Shown in pieces: positions 56,799 to 64,000 of a stretch of 64,000 nucleotides of DNA. Positions within the stretch are counted from its first letter, which is position 1, and each line of letters begins with the position of its first letter. The notes under the pieces were generated by a model that saw nothing but the letters and a program-made list of their open reading frames with translations, was not told the origin of the DNA and searched no databases. The stretch is from Moniliella sp. 'wahieum' (Eukaryota; Basidiomycota; Moniliellomycetes; Moniliellales; Moniliellaceae). The DNA lies in NCBI GenBank assembly GCA_003971905.1, contig RSEE01000024.1:310001-374000 (forward strand). The letters run 5' to 3'. Position numbers and translations under genes: made by a program.

Positions 56799-58685
56799 AT
56801 GTCCGCCGTGCCCGATGGCTCTGCCTCGGGGGCTGCCTCCCTGAGCAGCGCCCTCGGCACGCTCCTCCCGCACGAGGATGGCAACCCCATCTCTCCGCCG
56901 GCCTGGGCCTGATGGTGCTCGGCGCCGGCTTTGGCATCTTGAAGCGCGGCGCAACCACCGGCCTGGGCGGCCTGCAGCGGCGCATGTTTGTCTCGCTCGA
57001 AATCACCTCCAAGGACCCGGCCTATCCCTGGCTGCTGTACTGGATGGGCAAGCAGGCTGCCGCTGCGTCGCTGCGCGAACAAGGGAGGCTCCCTGTGCTG
57101 CCCAAGGAAGTTGCTGCAGCTTGCGGGGCTTCGAAAGCCGCCTGCCTACTCCCTCTCGCCCGGGCGCGACGGCACGCCCAACCCACTGCAGTTGGCGGAC
57201 GAGTCGTCGTTGCAGCCGGTCCGGATGATCTCCCACGACTTGTCCGTCGAGACGTCGGTCACGTCGGGGGCCGAGGGCGAGGCACAGCGGTCCAGTACGA
57301 CCTTTATTCTCGTACCTGGGCCGGGCACGCACTACTTTCGCTACCAGGGCCGGTGGATGCGGTTGCACCGCGACCGTGTGGAACGGGCAGCGGACTTGAC
57401 GACGGGCAAGCCATTTGAAACGATCAAGTTGAGCACGCTCCGGGTCAACGCGCTCTTGTTCCCGCACTTGCTCGAGGAGGCACGCCGATTGGCTCTGACC
57501 GCACTGCAGGGCAAGACGACCATCTTTACCTCTTGGTCCATCGAATGGAGACCGTTTGGACGACCGCGCCGACCACGCGAACTGAGCAGTGTCATTCTTC
57601 AGGAGGGCTTGCGCGACAGCCTATTGGGCGACGTGGAGCGCTTCCTCGACCGGGGCAAGTGGTATGCTGAGCGTGGTACGTATATGTATCTTTTGTTTGG
57701 TCGGTTCGCGCGGTTCGCGTGATTTGCGCGGGTAGGGATGCCCAGCTAACCTGTCTGCCCTACCCTCTTCCTAGGCATTCCATACCGCCGCGGGTACCTT
57801 CTTCATGGAGCGCCTGGCTCAGGCAAGTCTTCTTTCATCATGGCGCTTGCTGGGTACCTCGACTACAACATCTGTCTTCTCAACCTTTCAGAGCGGGGGA
57901 TGACGGACGATCGCTTGACCCACCTCTTGTCGAATGTACCTGAGCGTTCGATCATCCTGTTGGAGGACATTGATGCTGCGTTTTCCGGGCGGCAGAGCAC
58001 AGGGGAGGACGGGTACCAGGCCAACGTGACGTTTTCCGGGTTGCTCAATGCTCTCGACGGCGTGGCGAGCGGAGAGAGTCGGATTGTGTTTATGACGACG
58101 AACCATGTGGAAAAGTTGGATCCGGCTTTGGTCCGACCTGGTCGCGCCGACGTCATAGCCGAGTTGGGCGATGCCGAGCCGGAACAGGTCCGACGCCTCG
58201 TCAAGCACTTTTACAAGGGCGCTATGTCCTACACTCCCGCCCGCCCAAACAAGACCGAGACCGTGAACGAGACCGAGACCGAGACCAAGACTGGGACCGA
58301 GACCGAGACCGAGACTGAGAACGATAAGCGACACCCCGCTGCCGCTGCCCTGCCGCCTTTGTCAGGGGACACTATCGATGCGCTGGCTGACCAACTTGCG
58401 GAAGCTACCCATCGTGTATCTCTGTCTCGCAGAAAGACATTGGGATTGGACCCCACAGGTCGCTACCTTACTACGGCCAGTCCGACCGACAGCCACCTCG
58501 CTGCGCAACGCACGGCTATTGGGCCCCGCCCTCCGGCTAGGGGAGGCGTGAGCATGGCAGAGCTGCAAGGCCTGTTCATTCGGTACCCAGATGACCCGCA
58601 GAGCGCTGTGCAGGCCTTTATCGATGAGAGCAGGGCCAAAGAAGCTGAGGTGTTTGAGCTGCAAGCCTCGGGACAAGGGCAGTAG
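56799..58685 (+). CDS. BCS1: BCS1-type mitochondrial AAA ATPase
   Basis: Inner-membrane AAA translocase that inserts the folded Rieske protein into complex III. About 596 residues from [16 protein letters not shown] membrane segment ([17 protein letters not shown]) leads to the BCS1_N domain ([52 protein letters not shown]). The AAA module has Walker [10 protein letters not shown], Walker [32 protein letters not shown] and the RPGRAD arginine-finger segment. The intron at 57676-57774 (GTACGT..CCTAG) joins YAERG to [14 protein letters not shown]. One-base frame changes are seen at about 56891 (GNPI to SAGLGLM) and at about 57125 (KEVAAAC.. to [12 protein letters not shown]). [13 protein letters not shown] low-complexity insert at 58255-58325 follows the AAA core and is unusual for the family. 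The stop is at 58683-58685. Confidence 0.9.
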
Positions 58686-59173
58686 CTACCGCCCCAAAAA
58701 TCACTATACTATACAGCCATCGGCATCGGCACCACTCCCTGCGACCTACATGTAGCGTTTGCGTTTGCCCCCAGAGCGATTGTCAGAACCCCGAATGCGG
58801 ATCTAGACGTCTCCGTCTACGCCAGCCTGGGCGTTCACACGTCTAGGATTCTCTCCTGCACTGTCGCCCTATCCAGAAGAGGAAGATAGCGCTGAGCAAG
58901 GCGAACCCACTGGTCTACCGTAGCGCTGTTGTCAGCGAGTCCGTCAGCACGAAGTAGAGTACTACACTACCTCTGTCTGCTACGGGGAAGGAAAGCCGAT
59001 AGATGACGAACCGATCAGTTGTTTGCTAAAACGATAGAGAAGCGGGGAGGCGGGTCTGGCAGCTCCCCCAGCTCCCTCAGATCCACCAGACCCAAACAAA
59101 ACCCCTCAAATGCACAAATGCACAACTCCTCAACCCTTACCCGTCAAACCCTTCAACCGCTCACCGCCTCACC
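58686..59173. other. Short region between convergent BCS1 and Zn2Cys6 genes
   Basis: No gene is supported. Small words such as AGACGT near 58800 and CACAACTCCTCAAC near 59120. Confidence 0.5.
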
Positions 59174-62100
59174 TCAAAACGGAACGGCCGTCGAGTCGGG
59201 GGGAAAGATACCGCCCTGGTCCAAGATCCACTTCCAAAACGAGTCTATGGACGTGGGATCCTGGCCTCCCGACGGCGTAGCAGGCAAGTAGTCCAACGGT
59301 GCTCCGTGCGCTTGCGCGTTGGGGTGGACTTGCGCTGGCGCGTGCGGTTGGCCTTGCGCATGGACTTGGTCTTGGGCTTGTAGCGGCAACACAGATTCGT
59401 CCACTTGCGGCGTATCGACACTGGCGGACGAGGCGGAGGAGAAGGCGTACGGGTTGTGTGGCGAGGTGGGCGAGTGGCCTGCGGGGCCAGCAGGGGGTTG
59501 CGACGCGTGCAATGGGTGAGATGCAGGAGACTTGTGAGACGTATGAGACGTATGGGATGGGTGGGAGGACTGGGTGGGAGGTGGGACGGCGAGCGCAGGG
59601 AGCGGGGAAGGAGTGGAAGCTGGAGCGGAAGGAATGGTCGCTGGACCTGGAACTGGACCTGGGGCAGGGGTTGGCTGGCCGAGCACGAGCTGATGTTGCG
59701 TGACAAAAGCCGAGAGGTCAAATACGGATTCGTCCTGTCCGCCGAGCGCGGCGGTAGGCAAGACATTGTCAAAGTAGAGCATGCGTTCGGCGGTGGTGGG
59801 GAGAAAAGTTGTTGACTGGGGGTGATAGCGTTAGAGGGGCCAGGGACAAAGGGCAGACCAGCCTGAAGAAGAGGGTGGGTCGGGAGCAAGTCCAGCGACA
59901 CCCCATTCACCGCTGGAGGTGGTGGGGCCATGTGCAGGACGGGGGGAGTGTGCGGCGCGTCTGTGCGCGGCTCGGTGGGCGACGTGGGTGATCTGGACTC
60001 GGTTCGCTGGGTTAGCTCCTTTTGCTCTTTTTGCCGTTCGGCCTTTTCGCACAACACGAATGCCGACTCCACCGCTGCCACTTCGTCCGGGGTCAAGTCG
60101 TCCGACTGCGCTTCGTCCAACACCGTCTTGATGCGCAGCGCGAGGGATACCATTGCGTCCGTGCCGGGCTTGGGGGAGGCGGTGGCGGAGGCAGAGGCGG
60201 AGCCCGAGGAAGGCGCGGGGTAGCCGAGAGTACTAAACGAGCGGGATTCCCATTGCACCTGTTCCTCGGCGAGAAGGGCGAGGAGGATGCGCAAGGAGCG
60301 TTTGACCAAAGGATTGAGGTAGAGCGTGTTGTGCAAGGCAGCGACAGCGTACATGACTTGTTGTCGAATGCGCGTGCGTTCCCCCGACTTTTGTTTCCGT
60401 CGACACAGGTCGAGCATCAGCACCGCACTGGCCTGGAACACATGGCCTCGGAGACAAGCCAAATGACCAATCGCCGTCAAGCCCTGTTGCAGCGTACCGA
60501 GCGCATTGAGCATGCTCCGAGCAAGCAGCACACAGGTATCTCTCCCCCCTACCAGGCCGTCGCGCGCATCGGGCCAGGACGAAAGGGAGAAGCGGTGAAG
60601 GCGGAGGAGTTGGGAAAAGATCATGCTATGCAAGAGCGCGCGCTCAAGAACGACCGAGGGGCTAGGCGTGTGGCCGCGAATACGGTAAAACTCAGGCAAA
60701 CGCGCTTCGAGCAACCCGCGGTAACTTGCATCTACCTCGTCCACATCCGCCACGGTCATGTTCATCTGCGTCTTGCCACTCACGACTTGGGTTCGGGACA
60801 TAATAAGATCCATTTGTTGGCGGATGGTCGCGCCCAATGCCGCCCTGGCATGGCAGTACGACGTGTCGGTGTACTCCCCCCTAGGCCGAGGCGGAGGGAC
60901 CGGGTCCATAAGTAAGTCGGCGTCATTGTAATTCTTGGGCAGGGGGGTGATGAACTGGTTGGGCATGATGATGCACACCCCGTTGGTTTCCGGAGTACGG
61001 TACCACTCGCGGGAAGCCATGGCCCACCACACGCGCTTCTGCATCTCATGCCGCAGGATGACCTCTTGCTCCGTCTCCCCCTCCGAGGGCGGCGCAGGAT
61101 CTTCGCCCAAACGGTCAATGCCGAGGGTACGGGCAATGTGAATGGCCGTCTGCATCAGCCACACGGTCGTCGCCTCGTCCTCGGCGCCATGCGTGTCCAT
61201 GAGCATCAAAGCCTGGATCATCGGAAGCGTAGGTCGACCGACGCCGAACCGGCACAGCGACACGATCGCTTTCGCACTCGAGTACCAACAGTTGAGTGTG
61301 CAGGAAGCATTCAGCAGCCCATTGACCTCTTCCGAGCCTTTCTTGCGTTCTGGGTAGGGGGAGAACTTGAGGCCGAGAACGAGCACCATGAGCAGGAGCG
61401 CCAGCCAGCCCGGGTCGAGGCTGTTGATAACGTGGGCGCGGGAAGCGGCGTCCGTGCAGGCTAGCAGCGTGTCGAGCTCACGCTTAAACTGGCCGGGATG
61501 AATAATGCGTGTAGTAATGAAGTTGGCACGGGAAAAGTAGCTCGAGGTAATGGCGTCCATCAATTCTCTCGAGGGCAGTGTCTCGAGAATCACACGCAGC
61601 ACGGCTTCCCGCTCGGCATTTCCATTCTGCAGTCCTTCGCCATCCGACGTAGTCTGCCGCATCGCACGAAACTCGCCCTTTTCTGCTGCAGCTGCAAACG
61701 CCCACCCAATCCCGAACCCGAGGCGCGTTTCACTGCCATTGTACACTTTGAGCAGGCCATCGTGTTTGGCGCCAAGGCAGGAAGTCGTCTCCGTCTGCGT
61801 TCGCGCCGGAGAAAGTTCGGTGCGCTTGCGTTTGCGGACGGCAGGAGATGAAGCGCGAGCGCGGTGGGGCTGATTAGAGTTGTGCTGATGAACCAGCTTG
61901 GACATGGTCATGCGATCAGCGATCCGTTCGCTGCAGCTGATCGCTTGGCGGGAGGCGGCGACTTGGCTCGAATGCACAAGCTTCTCCAGCATCGAGACGG
62001 GGTCCTCGGCCACCGTCGACGGCTGGTTGGCTGGCTGGCTGGCAGCTGGGACATGGCGTTCCTCCAGTAGCGAAGGAGGGTTAGGAAGGATCGCACTAGC

Positions 62101-62842
62101 ATTGACATTGGCATTGGCGGTGGCGTTGGTACTGGCATTGGCAGAAACAGGCGGGGGTGGCGCTTGCGATTGGGAGACAAGCAGTGCCTCCAGTTGCTGC
62201 ATTCGACTTTTGATCGCATGCAGCTCGTTGGCCATGGTTGGGTCGGATCCGCCAGACATGGGCACCGAGTAGGACGAAGCACTAGCGCTCGGGGAGGTCA
62301 TTTGGGGGGTGGATCCCACACCGGCCGATTGGCGCATCCGCTCTAGCTCCCTCTCGTGTTCGAGCTGGCGCAGACGCTCTTCCAGCTGGCGGACATGGCG
62401 TTCCTTGGAGGCCTGGGCGGCAGCCTCGGCCTCTTGACGGCTACGTTGCTCGCGTTCCTCGGCAGCACGGTGCTTGAAGGGCTCGACGTGGCACGTGTCC
62501 GCCTCGCCGCGCTTGACGCACTGCTGGCAGGGCGAGTCGCGGCTGCAGCGGATCTTGCGGTCGCTGGGAGCGGGGGGGGGGGGGGGGGGTTAGTTGCGCG
62601 TGTCCAGCAAGTCCAGACGGGGCAAGAAGAGCCAAGGCAGACACAGGACATACCGACAGTGGGTGCAGCTAAAGGCCAGGCGGTTGCGTTTGCGGGGCGC
62701 GTGCGGGTGGGGCTTGCTCTGGGCCTTGTCGCTGGGCTCGGAGGGAGAGGCGGCCGAGGTGGGACTCGGGCGACGGCTGCATCGCGGCGGGCTGGGAGCG
62801 GCCGAGAGCGAGGATGGCCTCGGCGGCCTGGTCGCGCTGCAT
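59174..62842 (-). CDS. Zn2Cys6 fungal-specific transcription factor
   Basis: Nuclear regulator of about 1,190 residues. The binuclear cluster is complete: C-x2-C-x6-C-x5-C-x2-C-x8-C in SCTHCRDRKIRCSRDSPCQQ followed by CVKRGEADTC. It is split after CTHC by an intron at 62653-62564 (GTATGT..CCAG) that contains a long C run. A coiled-coil linker follows (AQASKERHVRQLEERLRQLE, MANELHAIKSRMQQLEALL). The central fungal-specific transcription-factor domain includes FSRANFITTRIIHPGQFKRE, CTLNCWYSSAKAIVSLCRFG, IHIARTLGIDRLGED and KRVWWAMASREWYRTPE. The start at 62842 (MQRDQAAEAIL) needs one frame change before PRKRNRLAFSC. Another change lies near 59800, after which the end reads RMLYFDNVLPTAALGGQDES to PDSTAVPF. 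The target is unknown. It is divergent from the J-protein gene. Confidence 0.85.
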
Positions 62843-63372
62843 CGGGGGTGGAGTGGGGTCAGAAGGTGGTAGTGGTTGGTAGTGGGGGCGCGCGCAAGCA
62901 CGCGGATACGACCGAGGGCCGGAGTTAAAACGCCGACGGCGGTTCTGTTTTCGGTGGCGAAGGAACCGCCACAACCCTACCGCTCGATACAGTCGCCCCG
63001 TGCTGCTGGGGCGTAGGCCCCTTGCGGCCGCATGAATATTGAATGCTGCCCACGCCACACGCACTGCCCCCGGACAGCCCGCTGGTGCTGCCTGTATAGA
63101 AGCAGCGCTGAATCCTGGGGCGCACGATGGATGACCGATGCCTGATCCTCCCCTCTGCCTGCTCGGCCGAAAGCAGGCCAAGCCAGTGCAGCGGGCAGGC
63201 GCAGCCGGCTGAGGTAAGCACACAGACTACCTCGCCTGACGTAACGCGCAACGTTTCAGTCCATCACATGTCACACGTCACACCGTCCTGTCCTTCAATG
63301 TTCAATCCCGCGACCCCGCTCTTGCTCGTGCCCAGCTGCCTGGCTCCGTTCGCGCCCGTCCCATCCACCCCC
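62843..63372. promoter_or_regulatory. Shared divergent promoter of the Zn2Cys6 and J-protein genes
   Basis: 530 bases between start codons. It contains ATCACATGTCAC at 63263-63274, a word also found in the intergenic palindrome at 6507. TAACGCGCAACG lies at 63242. Confidence 0.4.
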
Positions 63373-64000
63373 ATGCCGCCGCCCCGACCGCCCCAGCCAC
63401 CCCCACCCGAGGCACCGCAGGAGCAGGATCCCGACGAGGTGGCCAAGACGCTGCGCAAGGAGCAGACCACCTTTTGGCAGGAGATTGAGATTGACCGCAT
63501 CCTCCGCGCCTTCCGGCTCAACCCGTACGAAGTCATGGAGGTCCCGCTCGAGGCCGAGGCCAAGGACATCCAAAAGATCTATCGCCGAAAGAGCCTGCTC
63601 ATCCACCCCGACAAGGTGCAGCACCGTACGTCCGTCTGTGTCTCTGCTTCCTGCTTCCTGTTGCGCCTCGGCGATCTGGCGCTGATACTGATGCTGATAC
63701 TGATGCTGATGCTGCCCTGATGCTGACGCTGACCCCGACCCAGCACGAGCAGTGGAGGCGTTTGACCTTCTCAAGAAAGCGTCGAGCCAACTTCTGGATG
63801 ATACTTCCCGGAAGAAACTGGACGAGGTGGTGGTGGAGGCGCGGGTTACGTTGCTACGGGAGCTCAACTTGCCCGCCGACACGGCGTCAGACGACGCGCG
63901 GATCCAAGCGATGGGCCGGTCGTTCGAGGAGAAGCTGCGGGCGCACACACGCGAGATCATGGTGGACGAGGAGCTTCGGCGTCGGCGGGCCGTACGGCTG
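63373..64000 (+). CDS. DNAJC8/Spf31-like J-domain splicing protein (3' end beyond window)
   Basis: The start at MPPPRPPQPPPPEAP (63373) is chosen. An in-frame Met at 63298 would add 25 residues. After a Pro-rich start comes TTFWQEIEIDRILRAF, then a J-domain of the DNAJC8 type: LNPYEVMEVPLEAEAKDIQK, IYRRKSLLIHPDKVQ with the HPD triad, then AVEAFDLLKKASSQLLD. The intron at 63626-63743 (118 bp, GTACGT..CCAG, with CTGATGCTGA-type tandem words) joins VQH to PRAVEAF. A charged helix follows (EEKLRAHTREIMVDEELRRR) and the CDS is open at 64000. DNAJC8 homologues associate with the spliceosome, so with SYF1 this is the second splicing gene in the window. Confidence 0.82.

Overview
The window looks like nuclear DNA of a basidiomycete fungus. 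Introns are few and short (72-152 bp), with GT(G/A)CGT or GTATG donors and CTAAC-type branch sites. Genes are G+C-rich and the proteins match fungal housekeeping and regulatory families. The sparse introns suggest Ustilaginomycotina (smut-like fungi), but that is an inference from gene style only. I recognised no virus-like, LTR or autonomous transposon coding sequence.

Layout. Positions 1-21,000 are accessory. Three paralogous genes (1-1356 minus, 14587-16332 plus, 19218-21019 plus) encode secreted glycine/serine-rich repeat proteins. They share a leader, a Kex2-type processing site and a TATA-box promoter layout. They are separated by about 13 kb and 2.9 kb of gene-free DNA rich in short palindromic words, minisatellites and copies of a SINE-like element, one next to a tRNA-Trp-like relic. 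From 22.5 kb the window is gene-dense: ribose-5-phosphate isomerase, a WW-WW-MyTH4-RhoGAP protein, AMP deaminase and a TLC-domain membrane protein.

Positions ~35.2-56.2 kb form a large inverted duplication. Two ~6.6-kb arms each carry a DCAF7/WDR68-like WD40 gene and a zinc-finger-like gene. They flank a ~7.8-kb unique centre with a heat-shock-factor-type regulator and the splicing factor SYF1. A fragment of the arm recurs at ~12.9 kb. The right end carries a BCS1-type AAA ATPase, a Zn2Cys6 transcription factor and a DNAJC8/Spf31-type J-protein that runs off the edge. SYF1 and the J-protein both belong to pre-mRNA splicing.

Caution. Nearly every long gene, including essential ones, changes frame at one or more places by what looks like one base, often in short homopolymers, while the conserved protein continues perfectly in the next frame. 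The simplest reading is uncorrected single-base indels in the assembly, so CDS spans below are gene extents across such places. I describe the shifts but cannot tell error from real decay without reads.
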